This document shows, piece after piece, positions 25,797 to 38,721 of a stretch of DNA of 64,000 nucleotides. The position numbers were made by a program, and so were the translations under genes. The notes below the pieces were generated by a model. That model was not told the origin of the DNA. It made no database searches and was given only the letters and a program-made list of their open reading frames with translations. The stretch comes from Chrysomallon squamiferum. Taxonomy: Eukaryota > Mollusca > Gastropoda > Neomphalida > Peltospiridae. The stretch lies in contig CM022678.1 of assembly GCA_012295275.1 (NCBI GenBank), forward strand, positions 10,732,782-10,796,781, in the 5' to 3' direction. The first letter of the stretch is position 1; each line of letters begins with the position of its first letter.

Positions 25797-26486
25797 ATTT
25801 AATAATTGTAATCAAAGGTAACGTCATTGTAACAAATATATAAGATAACTGAAACGTGTTAAAATACTTAGAAAACAATTATGTTACATATATTTTTCAA
25901 GCTATTAACAGTGCTGACATAATATTCAAACTCTTATTTGGTCAAACTATTGATAAATGTTACCATCCCGAAATGCGGTAGAATTGCTCTCTCTCTTGGT
26001 TTAGTCAAATAATAAAATATGTAATATTATAATAACATAAATTTAATCGTTAATATGATTTATTTATTTATTTATTTATTTATTCATTTTAAACAGAATG
26101 AAATAAAGCTATATAATATACAGAAGGAATATGTAGTATTATTTTATGACTATGATGTATACGTGGCTAAAATCATATATTCACCTTGTATGCTGTTTTT
26201 CATTATTATGGTTTATTTATATCTCTTCCGAAAAACCTGATACCGACAGTTCACTATTCAAGTTTAAATATGATACAATTTGGCGGTTAAATGTATTATC
26301 TTTCTCTGTCCAACTACAAGCCAGATGCTATCTCTATTATTACTATATGTGTCGCAGGCTGTGACCAGCACTTTATAAATTAATTGAGTGCACAAATTAT
26401 GTTAAAGTAGTTATTACTTTTCCTGCAGTTTATTTTATCAGAAGAATTAAATATTTCACGATTATTTTTTAACAAAAGAAACAAAA

Positions 26487-26660
26487 GTTTTATAGAAAAC
26501 TTCAAAGCTCCTACCCCTTCTTCACATGAATTGGTATCTTCCGCTCTGTAAGTGTCATCTGTAAAAACCGGGCTTCACTACTGCAAGAGTAAGTTGACAT
26601 CGCAGACGAGCAATCGGAGACATTTTTTCAGCTCTGAAAATTTTCATTTCTCAAGACTAA
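26487..26660 (+). promoter_or_regulatory. TRIM-like gene copy A: promoter and 5' UTR exon
   Basis: A block conserved with 49036-49210 starts with TTTTATAGAAAA (TATA-like), continues through CTACCCCTTCTTCACATGAA and GGGCTTCACTACTGCAAGAG, and ends at a good donor ACTAA|GTAAGT. The next acceptor (ATTCACAG) lies two bases before the TRIM start codon, so this is best read as a non-coding first exon. Conservation of both splice sites in the two copies supports it. The exact transcription start is unknown. Confidence 0.6.
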
Positions 26661-26669
26661 GTAAGTCAA

Positions 26670-26674
<5 letters not shown>

Positions 26675-26731
<57 letters not shown>
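26675..26731. repeat. (ATT)n microsatellite in TRIM intron 1, copy A
   Basis: About 19 ATT repeats beginning 14 bases after the UTR exon donor. Confidence 0.95.
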
Positions 26732-27302
26732 GTGTTCTAAGATATTTTAAAATATCATTTTCAAAGTCAATTCCACGATTACTTTATCGTGCGAGCTATG
26801 TGATTTTCAAGAAAAGTAGCTCGTCACATTGCGAGAAACGATTTCTTTTAGTAGTGGTGTGGTATATTTCCTTGCAGTATTCATGGATACTCACATATGT
26901 TGAGTTTTGGGGTTTTTTTGGTGATTTTTTTCTTTGCTTCATACAATTTATTACAGTAGACTTCGTTTATAATATTAGTTTTGTCGCCACGCAATTTACA
27001 ACAGACTGTCGTCTTCCTTCTAAAATTAAGAGTAACGTCACAAGGTTAAATTTATCAAGTTCGTAATGCACTTTTATTTTACAAATAAGACTAAATAAAT
27101 AACTAAACAAACAGTTTATTTAGTGCATTTATAAAATGACAGTGTTATATTTCCAAGTTTATATATTTATCATTTCATTTTAATTATTTGTATATATCAT
27201 TTGTCGTATGAATTAACTGGGATTAATATGCAATTTTACCTCCAGTCAGTTGTTTTCAATTATTATTATTATTATTATTACTTAGTTTCTCTTAGCCTTC
27301 CC

Positions 27303-27307
<5 letters not shown>

Positions 27308-27362
<55 letters not shown>
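27308..27362. repeat. (ATT)n abutting the splice acceptor, copy A
   Basis: About 18 ATT repeats run directly into CACAG|AT-ATG, replacing an ordinary pyrimidine tract. Confidence 0.95.
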
Positions 27363-27367
27363 CAGAT

Positions 27368-27884
27368 ATGTCAACAGCTTCAAACTCCGATGATAACTTA
27401 TCTTGCTGTCTATGCATGGACATTTTCGACAAGCCACGAGTTCTTTCTTGTGGACATTCGTTTTGTTCGAAATGCCTGCAGGACTTTTTGTGTCACAATT
27501 ACAACAACGACGATACAGAAATAAGCTGCCCGTTCTGCAGGCAGAATGTCCACATCCCAGACAGCACGAAACCAGTGTACACATGGGCAGCTCAGTTTCC
27601 TATTAACAAGTCACTGGTCGACGCCATTAATGATCGGCTACAATCAAAGTTTTGTGAGTCACATGTGTTTAGATCTATTACAATAAAAATAATAAAAGAA
27701 GATACAGTGATTTTTAACTCACAATACTTGTGTCCTGTATTAACCATCGCAGCATAAAGAAATAAAGCTTATTTTTCTACCCAGAATTTATATTTGGTTG
27801 ATAAAATAAATTCAATAACTCTTAACATTGTATGCATATCATTGTTAATAGTAGTAATTACTAATTACTAATTCTATTATTATT

Positions 27885-27919
<35 letters not shown>

Positions 27920-27924
27920 TTATT

Positions 27925-27956
<32 letters not shown>

Positions 27957-29458
27957 TTTCAGCTTTAAAGGGAGGCCACATTTCAATTCTGAGTTCTGTT
28001 TCTGAAAGTCTCAAATCCTACAAAGAAATTCTTCAGACAGAGATGGATGATAAAATTGAGCAACTTCACCAAGCCGTCGACATCAACGTCGTGGACACCG
28101 CAGAAGAGGTCAGAAGGACTGGTAACACACTAATAACAGATTTCACAGCCGCAGTCCACAAAGAACAAGACAGGTTAATAAGAGAAATAGAAAAATCTCA
28201 GAACTTTGTAAACTCAGAAATAGACAAATTGTTTAGTGAACATAAATGTCTGATTGATGAAAATAAAAAGTTTATAGAACTCAGTGAACATTTGTTAAAA
28301 GAAAAATCAGAGTCAGACATAAAAACACATCTTCCAAAATTCACCAAACTTCAAAACACAACTTCCGAGTTTCTGACAAAATCTCTTTCACAAATAGAAA
28401 AAGTAGAATTCAAAATAAATCTCATAAAATCTGATAAAAAGAAAGAAATTTCTGTGCACATTGGAGAAATAATCACAAACATCCAAACAGACACACAGAT
28501 AAACAGAGTGACAGACACACTGAAACACACAGACACCATTAAAAGAAAAACACAACACACAGTCACACAGACACACAGACAGACAAAGAGACTCAAACAC
28601 ACAGATACCATTAACACAAAAACACAACACACAGACACACAGATAGACAAACAGACAGACACCCTCAAACACACAGACACCATTAACACAGAAACACAAG
28701 AAGATGAATTTGATCCTTTTGTGTCTTCCATCCTCGTGTCAGGTGAAGACAAGAGTAAAATTGTTGTTAGTGATAAAAACAATAAATGTGTAAAATGTTT
28801 TTGTTTAGAAAGAAAATCACTGATTTCCAAGCTCGTGACTTCCTCTCCACCATGCGGTCTTGCTCAGTCACGTGATCAGCAGGGTGATGTTGTTGTTGTC
28901 GTTGTTGTGCCACGTGAAAAGAAAATATTGTTTTTAAATTTGGAAAACTTCAAACTGATAAAAACAATTACAACTGGTAAAAAGTATGAGTTTATCGCTG
29001 TGTTACCTGGCAACCGTTTCGCGGTCACTGGTGCGTGGTGGTTTAGTCAGTGCTTGGACATACTGACAGACAGTGGTCAGCTCATTAATTCTATCTCAAC
29101 TGATTTGATCCCCAGTCCGTACAGACTCACAGTTCATGATAAATGTCTGATTGTTGTGTCAAAGAGAGAAAACAGTTTATTTTGTGTGAAGTCATCAGGG
29201 GACGTCAAATGGAAGTCACGTGATTCAGACAACCTGAGAGACTTGACATGTGTTACATGTGACAGAGAGGGGAATATTTTTGTTTGTGATTTTAATAGAA
29301 ATTGTGTTGTTCAGTTGTCACGAGATGGTAACATTACACGTGACATCCTCACTGACCAGGATGGACTGTCCAGTCCTTGGTGTGTCTGTTGTGACGACAA
29401 CAAACTGTACGTGACACAGTATAATAAAATAAAAATATTTACTTGGTGTAAAAAGTAA
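27368..29458 (+). CDS. RING-coiled coil-propeller TRIM-like E3 ligase, copy A (intact)
   Basis: Two coding exons, 27368-27653 and 27963-29458, join in phase 1 (T|CT, Ser) to give 593 residues. Residues 13-57 form a C3HC4 RING (CCLC, SCGHSFCSKC, CPFC). No B-box follows. Residues about 100-270 are coiled coil (EKSQNFVNSEIDKLFSEHK). Residues about 270-342 are a Thr/His/Asp-rich repeat (TDTLKHTDTIN type) coded by a 30-33 bp minisatellite. Residues about 345-593 look like an NHL-type beta-propeller (VTCDREGNIFVCDFNRNCVV; SRDGNITRDILT). RING-TRIM proteins are generally ubiquitin E3 ligases with the propeller binding the substrate or RNA; the role here is inferred. The start is fixed by the acceptor two bases upstream. 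Polyadenylation signal AATAAA at 29924. It pairs with copy B at 49981. Confidence 0.88.
27870..27960. repeat. (ATC)n and (ATTT)n tract in TRIM intron 2, copy A
   Basis: ATC repeats (about 27886-27918) and TTTA repeats run into the acceptor TTTCAG of the second coding exon. Confidence 0.85.
28490..28700 (+). repeat. In-frame minisatellite inside TRIM copy A
   Basis: Imperfect units of about 30-33 bp (CACACAGACACCATTAACAC, then AAAAACACAA) encode the TDTLKHTDTINTKTQ repeat. Copy B has more units (51190-51445), and all remain in the same frame. The antisense Cys/Val-rich frames over it are artefacts. Confidence 0.85.
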
Positions 29459-29736
29459 ACTTCAAACTGTCTGCTAAGTTAGTTTCACTGAACTGTTTTG
29501 AAGTTGAAAGTCCACAGACATTTCTTTCTTGTATATAAACAGAAAATCAGTTATTTATTTATTGTAAGGTAATTATTATAGTTAATTTGTTTACTTTCTT
29601 TATTTTTATTTTTAAATATGTTATTTATTTATTATGAATTACTTTATCGTTTAACCTTGCTAAATTACAAAATAGATTTCACTTTAAAAAAGACTCTGAT
29701 TTACTTTCGAAATTTTCACCAAGTTTCGTCATTTAA

Positions 29737-29853
<117 letters not shown>

Positions 29854-30211
29854 TACTTCTAAACTATAGTTTATTTCAAATAATATTGTAGTATTTAAAA
29901 TATACTTGTACAATCAAAACTGCAATAAAATATTTATATCATAATAAGTAAAATTCTTATGTCTTTATTTAATTTAAATTTTAAAACTGTTTTACATTGC
30001 TTCGTGTTCTCTTTGTCTATATAGCTACCTATGTAGTCACCTAACTGTATGTATGTATGTCTGTCTGTATAATATAATTAATGAGTAGAACAAAGTAGTT
30101 CACTGTTGAGATTTCTCTCTTAGACATGAAGTTAAGTTTAATTTTTTATTATTATTTTTTTAATCTAAAGAAAGAAATAAACAAATGAAAGGAAAGAAGA
30201 AAAAAGAGACA

Positions 30212-32410
30212 CATACATACGCCCACACACATTACCATACACACACACCCATACACATACACACACACCATATACACACACACGCACATACACACACAAA
30301 CTACATTCACACAAACACACATATATAGAAACACACACAGATACAAACACAAACACACACCACATACACACACATACAAACACACACATACAAACACCAC
30401 ATACACATACACACATACACACACCACACAGATACACACCACATACACACACATAGAAACACATAAACATACACACAAACCACATACACACACATATATA
30501 CACGCACACACACACACACAACATACAAACACACACACATACACACACAAACACATACATACAAACATATTCAAACACACATATACAAACACACACAAAC
30601 ATACACACACACAAATACACACAGATAAGATATATACATATACACACACACAAACACTGAAATACACACACACAAACACACACATACACACACACCATAT
30701 ACACATACAGATACACTACAACATACACAAACATACATACAAACAAACACACACACATACAAACACACACAAACACACACACACAAACATACACACACAA
30801 CCACACACACATATAAACACAAACACACACACATACATAGAAACACACACATACAAACACAAACACACACCACATACACACACACACAGACCTAGACAAA
30901 CATACACACAAACCACATACACACAGATACACACACACATAAACACACACACATAAACACATTCAAATACACATACACACACAAATACACACATACATAC
31001 AAAGACACACACATATTCAAACACACATACAAACACACACACAAACAAACATATATACGATATACACATACACACATACACACATTCAAACACACATACA
31101 CACACATACAACACACACACACATTCAAACACACACATACAAAACACACACACATAAACAAACAAACACATATGTACACATCCACACACACATACACTGA
31201 CAAATATACACACATACAATCACACACACATACAAAAAACACACACATATAAACAAACACACATACACCCCACATGCACACATATTCAAATATACACACA
31301 CACCACATACACACATACACACACACAGATATATACATACACACACACACAACACACACACCTGATATACACACACACACAAACACACAAACATACATAC
31401 AAACACACACACACATACAAAAACATACAAACACACACACATACAAACACATACACACACATACACACACACACATACACACACACACACACACATACAA
31501 ATACACACACACATACACACACCACATACACACACACATGCATACACACACATACACACGTTCATACACACATATACCTCATACACACCACAGACACACG
31601 CAGATACACACACATACTCACACATACATACGCACACTTGCTTACACACATACTCGGACACATACACACAGACACACCACATAAAAACACATACACGCAC
31701 AGATACACACACATTCAGAGAAAACATACACATAAACACATTCAAACACACATACTTATACACACGCACCACATCCACACACATACACATTCACACATAC
31801 ACACACATAAACACACATACAAACACACCTATGGGGCCAAACATACATCACAACACAACATACACACACAAACATACACACACATACAAACACACACACA
31901 GAAGCACACATTCACACACACCACTCACACACATATACACACATACAAACACACACATTCACACACACACCACATGCACACAAACAAACACACACATACA
32001 TAGAAACACAAACATTCAAACACACACACATACAAACACACACACACACACAACATAGAGATACACACCACATACACAAACACACACATTCAAACACACA
32101 CACATACAAACACACACAAACACAAACACACACACATACACACACACACCACATACACATTCACATACACACACACACATACACACACCACATCCAGACA
32201 CATTCAAACACACACACATACAAACACACGCACACATACACACACCACATCAACATACAAACCACATACACACAAACTAATACAGACATATACAAACACA
32301 CACACATACACACAAACATACACACATACACATAGACACACATACATACAGACACTCACACACCTACAGATACACCACATTCACACACACATATACATCT
32401 ACACACACAT
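30212..32410. repeat. 2.2-kb CA-rich cryptic tract, copy A
   Basis: Nearly unbroken CACACA/CATACA/CAAACA sequence. It is strand-asymmetric (C and A on the plus strand) and yields long Cys/Val frames on the minus strand and His/Thr frames on the plus strand, none of them genes. The counterpart in copy B is about 0.8 kb. Alternating purine-pyrimidine sequence of this length is prone to Z-DNA and to slippage. Confidence 0.95.
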
Positions 32411-32768
32411 AGTTTATTCTGCGTCTGGTTAGTGATATTATTGTTGTTATTGTTGCTGCTGTTGCTGTTGTTGTTGTTACTATTTTTGGATCAGTTTATT
32501 TATTTCCGAACAATAACAATAATATCAACATGTATATTAACATTAACTGTAATAATTGTATCTACATACACAAAAACATACGTACTGACATAAATACCCT
32601 CATATACAAACACACACATATGTATACACACAGATTATTCTCATTGTGCAGTCTAAACGTAACAGAACAGAATATTGATTCCTGTATAAATACATAAACA
32701 CAAATATATCTACAGCAACATTAACACACAAATATGTTCATACACAGATAGAACCGGGCGCACACGCA
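32411..32768. other. Transition between CA tract and ACT satellite, copy A only
   Basis: Mixed AT-rich sequence with (TTG)n near 32440-32478 and short CA runs. Copy B lacks it: there the CA tract passes almost directly into ACT repeats at about 53940. Confidence 0.6.
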
Positions 32769-33197
32769 CACGCACACACATGTGTATTAAACTACTGTTT
32801 TAATATTTGCTTTTCTTCTTCTTCTTCTTCTTATTTCTAATATTATTATTATCATTATTATTATCTATTATTATTAATATGATTACTACTACTACTTCTA
32901 CTACGATTACTACTACTACTACTATTACTACTACTACTACTACTACTATTACTACTACTGCTACTACTTTTATTACTACTACTATTTCTACTACGACTAC
33001 TACTACTACTTCTACTACTACTATTACTACTACTACTATTACTGCTATTACACACATGTGTATTAAACTACTGTTTTAATATTTGCTTTTCTTCTTCTTC
33101 TTCTTATTGCTAATATTATTATTATCATTATTATATCTATTATTATTAATATGATTACTACTACTACTACTACTATTACTACTACTACTATTACTAT

Positions 33198-33239
<42 letters not shown>

Positions 33240-33909
33240 AACTTATACTACCATTACTACTACTGCTACTACTATTACTACTACTACTATTTCTAATACT
33301 ACTACTATTACTACTACTTCTACTACTACTATTACTACTACTACTACTGTTACTTCTATTACACACGCACACACGTGTATTAAACCACTGTTTTATTATT
33401 CTGCTTTTTTCTTCTTCTTCTGTCTTATTGCTAATATTATTATCATCATTATTATTATAACTATTATTATTTAATACTACTATTACTACTACTACTATTA
33501 CTACTACTATTGCTACTACTATTACTACTACTACTACTATTACTACTACACTACTACAATTTATACCACCATTACTACTACTGCTACTACTATTACTTAC
33601 TACTACCACTACAATACTACTACTATTTACTACTACTTACTACTTTACTATTACTACCACTACTATTTACTACTACTACTATTACTACTACTACTACTTC
33701 TACTACTACTACTACTACTACTACTATTACTACTACTGCCACTATTACTACTACTTTACTACTACTACTACTACTACTACTTATTACTACTATTACACAC
33801 GCACACACGTGTATTAAACCACTGTTTTTATTATTCATTTCTTCTTCTGTCTTATTGCTACTATTATTATTATTATTAACCTACTTATTAATATGATTAT
33901 TACTACTAT

Positions 33910-33969
<60 letters not shown>

Positions 33970-34140
33970 TACTACTATTACTACTATTACACACGCACAC
34001 GTGAATTAAACTACTGTTTTATTATTCGCTTTTCTTCTTCTTCGTCTTATTGCTAATATTATTATTATCATTATTATAACTATTATTATTAATATGATTA
34101 TTACTACTATTACTACTACTATTACTGTTATTACTACTAT

Positions 34141-34206
<66 letters not shown>

Positions 34207-34260
34207 CACTTCTACTACTGCCACTATTATTAGTATTATCATTATTTCTATTATTATTAT
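32769..34260 (+). repeat. Compound ACT satellite, five higher-order units, copy A
   Basis: Each unit has a unique header: CACACGTGTATTAAACTACTG, then TTTTATTATTYGCTTTTCTT, (CTT)n, TTATTGCTAATATTATTATT, TTATTAATATGATTACTACT, and then a variable (ACT)n array. Headers (GTGTATTAA or variant) occur at about 32781, 33057, 33374, 33808 and 34000, so unit lengths are about 276, 317, 434 and 192 bp. Copy B has a single unit at about 54006. Open frames (poly-Thr, poly-Ser, poly-Val) are artefacts. Confidence 0.9.
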
Positions 34261-34263
34261 TAT

Positions 34264-35288
34264 TAATGAGATTGTTGTACAGGAATACTAATATCATATA
34301 GGAAAATGCACAAAAAAAAAAAAAAAAAAAAAAGAAAAAAAACAATAATCTATTCCAAGATAGATACACAGAGGTGTATACGTAATAGATATACAGACAC
34401 AGAAGATATACTTCTATAGACACACACGCTAATAACGCATACAGAAGAAAACACACAAAGTTTGCCTACATAGATACAAACAGATATAAAAACAGAATGA
34501 ACATATAAAGCACACACAATGTTTACTTAAATAGGCAATAATAGTTCCACACATAAAATGAAGATAAATATACATACAAAGTATACTTATATAGATATAT
34601 ATACTATCATACAAATAGTATGGAGAAAAACATATAAAACACAACAAAGTGTACTTCTATAGATACATACACAGTGATGCACATATTGCATATAAAATAT
34701 AAAACAAGATAAAAGACAAATAAAAAACAAAAAACGCACAAAGTATGTTACATGGGTACACACACATTGATACATGTAATGTATAGAACACGCACCAACT
34801 ATACTTTAATTCTGATTTAAAACCAATAGCAAGTAGTCACGCCAGTTTTGTTAAAAATACAGATGATTTTTTTTATCTAAAATATCTAAAACAAAAATAC
34901 CACCAAACTCCTTTTTAGTCACCCTGGATACTGATCGTGAAAATGTAACGAGAGGTGAAATAATTTTCCCAGTAATTTACAATCGCCGCAATGCTGACGT
35001 TGGTACAATTATGAAGGAGCAATATTTTAACATACAGACTACTATGAAAAATCCACTAACAGCACGTCCCGTCATAGCTTACAGAAAAAACATTTCAGTC
35101 TCTACGCGATTTTCGGAATAATACGGGGTTTGTGAGGTCGTGATTGAACTTACATAATCAGACGTACATAAGACAGATAATTTTCATTGCTTTAATTTAC
35201 ACAATTACAAAATAGAATTAAGTTGTAGATTTGGTTTGTTTACCATCCCCAAATGCTGTACATAAACACAGTTGGAAATATGACAGTT
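34264..35288 (+). repeat. Conserved tail of the duplicated unit, copy A
   Basis: From TTGTACAGGAATACTAATAT to the break, this matches 54252-55264 closely. It includes a run of spaced short repeats (AAGTATACTTATATAGATA, ACACAAAGTTTGCCTACATA; the AARTRTACTT/TTAC box recurs at roughly 70-80 bp) and a short block at 34910-35110 that is open in copy B. No function recognised. Confidence 0.7.
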
Positions 35289-35297
35289 TCTGAAATG

Positions 35298-37590
35298 TTT
35301 TATTAGGAATAAACAGCTGTGATATCTGAGGAAGAAACAACGCTGATATTAGAAGAAATTTCTGCATTCTCTGTTTTTTCACCTATAGGAAAATAATATA
35401 ATGATTTTTATTACAGAAGAAAGAAACAAAATGTGTTATTTAACTCATTTTATTCACTGTTAGTGGGGTTAGATGTATTGTTAAGGAACATTCAAATAAT
35501 AAAAGAAGAAACCCACTGCTGTCACTTAACGGTTTACTCTTTCTTATTAACAAGTGATATTTCATTTACACCTACCCACAGACAGTACATACTATTTCAT
35601 ACATCAGTTGATGAACACTGCTGTCACTTAACGGTTTACTCTTTCTTATTAACAAGTGATATTTCATCTACACCTACCCACAGACAGTACATACTATTTC
35701 ATACATCAGTTGATGAGCACTGCTGAAATGTAAACAGCTCAAAATTCTATCAGACAGCATTGATCCAAATATCTACAGAGACCTCCATCTAGTACCTTGT
35801 ATTACTATTAGTATTGCCTAATGGACTGTATTCTCAACTCTTGTTCTGTAAATCTATTCATAAAATACTTTTAAAAAGTTATCAAATAAAAAAGGTTTTA
35901 TTAAATGTCCTAACTTTTTAACTCGAGGTGTTTGATTATGTTATTTAGAAATACTCATGAAAACACAATTCTCACAATTTTGTGACATAAAAAAACTTAA
36001 TTAGTCTTACCTCATTTTGGATTTGTTCTTTTCCATCTTTTTAGGGCTGTGATGGGCTGACTGGGGCAGGTTCTGGCTGTGTTTCTCAGTTGTTCTGCTG
36101 CTTTGTTGAGTAGACATAGTCAACCTGAATCACACGTAGATTTACTTAATGCTATTTCAAATGTTTCTAAACATTACAGATACACATTGTAAAAATCAAT
36201 GGAACAGTTGTCTCAAATCACTGGAACTGAACTAAACCTGTGCAGTGTAACCAGAGTCAATGAAACTTACTGCACTGCCATTAATTTAGGTTTCAGGATA
36301 TCAACTTTCCATTTAACACATTTTTCATACTGAAAACACATGTTGATCAGTCTGCATACACAAAGGAAAGAGAAAAACAAATTCTAAACACTTAATAACG
36401 TGGGTAAAATCATGTCAACTGAATTCAGTTAAATAAGTGATAGACAGGTTTGTCTTATTGAAAGTCGATTCACACTTTGATGTTTGATTTTCAAATGTCC
36501 TGTTGTTTCGTTGAAAACCAGTCACAGTTTCAAATAATAATGTTTAAAGCATGTAGAACAATTGTATTTGAGTTCTATCATTAAGGATTTATGCTAGTAA
36601 TTTCAGAATAAGTTACACTCAGTTGTCTTACTAAATTAGTTCACTGTTACAGGCCAGTGTCTCTCACGTATCCATGTTTTTCTTAAGCTGCAACATGCTC
36701 AACTATCCATATGATTTTTAACTCTAGCTCAATCATTCAGTGTGACATAGACACAAAGATAATAGGACTGCATTCAACAGTTATTCCTCAAACAAACAGG
36801 ACATCAGCTTGACAACTACTGCAGTCATCAGTCGATTTGTTACCTCCAATAGGCAACATCCAAAACAGTGTTTTGAATCCATTGCAGCCTGTATGGGATG
36901 TCAGTGAGGGTTTTATACACACAGTGGAATGTAATCAGGTTACAACTGGGAACAGGATCAGTTGACCATTTGACAAATACAACTTTTAACAGGAGGGATG
37001 AGTTGGATGTTGGAGGTTGAATGTTTACTTGTCATTGAATCTTTATCTACAGATGTAATCTAGAGACTCAAAGTAACATTTTTTCTCTGAAACAGATTTC
37101 TTAAACTGTTTCATGAACTCTGGAGCTCCACACTTTGGAATGATATTTTTAGTGTTAAGTAGTACTTGATAATTATGTGACAATACTGTTATTAAAAGAA
37201 AATCCTATATCCAATACTGGGATGCTTAACATTTTTTTCATGTGTATATTATATTTTCCCTCTCCTGTGTTCTCCTCTGTTTGTTTTGTTTTTTTGTTTC
37301 TTTTAGTATCTTTACTCATATTTATTTGTATTCAGTTTAATTTTTAATTTTTGGAATAATAGTGCATAAACAAGTATAATATTTTATATCAGAGTGACAA
37401 GACTGTTATATCTGTTAAATAAATATAGTAAAATTATTCTTCTCTGTTGTGTCTGCTTGTGTAAACAAACTTTGAGAATTTGTAGACTTCACCGTTCAAT
37501 AATCTGCTACATTCTTCATTCCAAATCTTCATCACTTCATCATTTCATGTTAATCTGCAGACACAGTTCATCTGTGTTTGAATCTGTCAT
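35298..37590 (-). CDS. Unrecognised multi-exon gene in the spacer (frame breaks)
   Basis: Minus-strand pieces in order: 37590-37434 (ATG, MTDSNTDELCLQIN, one shift, then DEVMKIWNEECSRLLNGEVY and KFSKFVYTSRHNREE); 37132-36844 (CGAPEFMKQFKKSVSEKKCY, FESLDYIC, a shift, then SSLLLKVVFVKWSTDPVPSC, NLITFHCVYKTLTDIP, YRLQWIQNTVLDVAYW; donor GGAG|GTAACA); 36124-36011 (acceptor TTCAG, joins in frame; SSRTTEKHSQNLPQSAHHS, KKMEKNKSKMR; donor GAG|GTAAGA); and a last exon from 35382 whose first complete codon is TGA. AATAAA on this strand lies at 35303-35298. Basic Ser/Gln-rich C-terminus; no domain recognised. It is not part of the duplication, and its 3' end abuts the break of copy A. Confidence 0.55.
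35514..35725. repeat. 102-bp tandem repeat (two units plus edge)
   Basis: Units start at 35514 and 35616 (CACTGCTGTCACTTAACGGT), differ by about two bases, and are followed by a partial third start (GCACTGCTG). The period is a multiple of three, so a 97-codon plus-strand frame stays open through both; this is a repeat artefact. It lies in the intron of the minus-strand spacer gene. Confidence 0.9.
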
Positions 37591-37639
37591 CTTGACAAAC
37601 CACCAGCACAATAGTGACATATGTAAATAGCACAACATT

Positions 37640-37708
37640 CAACAATATCATACTTGTACAAAGACTTTTTTATTTACTATTTGTTTTTTAAAGATGATTT
37701 CTCCACAC

Positions 37709-37739
<31 letters not shown>

Positions 37740-38720
37740 ATGAAAAAAAAAATGTTTCAAAGTCATTTCATGCAGTTAAACATTATTCTACAGTAATTAA
37801 AATAACTAATGATTGTGTTTGAACATATATTCCTTCATTTGATGTAAATGTACTTTCAAAATAATAATAGTCGTGATTCTGTTGTGTTTTAAATTGTTTG
37901 ATAGTTGTTTCCTCGGTGAGCATTAGTCCACAGTAAATATAATAATCTGTGACTTAACACACAGCTCCACTGTCAAGACAAAATGAGTAAAAAAATACTG
38001 TATTTATGCTTCAAAATGTTTGGTTGAAAGTCAGTGTCACCTAACTGGGGTTACTTGTTTACATAAAACTTGCTGATTAAATATTTGAAGAAACTGAAGT
38101 TAAAAATATTCACTGACTGAAAATATAAAACTTTTTTCTTTTTTTAAGTGAATGACAAGTGACACAGTAATTTTTGTTGGGAAAATAAAGAAACCAACAT
38201 TCATCCAAATTTCCACTTAGAAACTATTCAGTAAGTCCTGTTACTTAATTTTTTAAATGCAGATAAATAAAATAAATAAATAAATAAAATCTTTGGTAAC
38301 TATGGTAAAAATTAATTTTATTTAACATTAACTGTTTGTAATATGAAACTGACAAAAATGAAACTGAAGTCAGTGTGTGTGATATTTTTATGTAAAGGTT
38401 GAAAACTGCTAAAGAAATGTTTGTAAGTAGCAAACTACAACAACAGTGAAAAGTTATTTTTAGTAAAACCTGAACCTAACCTGAGACTTGATTTGACAAC
38501 TAAAGTTGTATTAGTTTTATATTGCACATTGTACACTTATAATATTAAATTAAATACAATAAGCATAAAGATTCATTTCATTTCAAAATACTACATAATA
38601 CAATTTCCTTTTCTTTCTCAAGAAAAACGATGTTTAGTCAACACAAGCCATAAACAATTGAAGAGCTAACTTCATTCTAAACATATATAATTATTATTAA
38701 ATTTTATACATTCTTCTCTG
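37640..38720. other. AT-rich stretch without a gene
   Basis: Contains (TA)n near 37711-37732 and (AAAT)n near 38262-38290. No exon seen. Confidence 0.5.
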
Positions 38721-38721
38721 A

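Noticed and set aside
28351-28830. 159-codon antisense frame rich in CVSVCLS
   Set aside because: Antisense shadow of the Thr/His minisatellite inside the TRIM exon.
30152-32355. Several minus-strand frames of 80-265 codons rich in Cys and Val, and plus-strand His/Thr frames
   Set aside because: They are translations of the CA-rich tract. A CA repeat is open in several frames by composition; no splice or start context.
32800-34456. Poly-Thr, poly-Ser, poly-Val and poly-Leu frames
   Set aside because: Translations of ACT/ATT arrays of the compound satellite.
35433-35726. 97-codon plus-strand frame with a repeated 34-residue block
   Set aside because: Two copies of a 102-bp tandem repeat whose period is a multiple of three; it lies in an intron of the opposite-strand gene.
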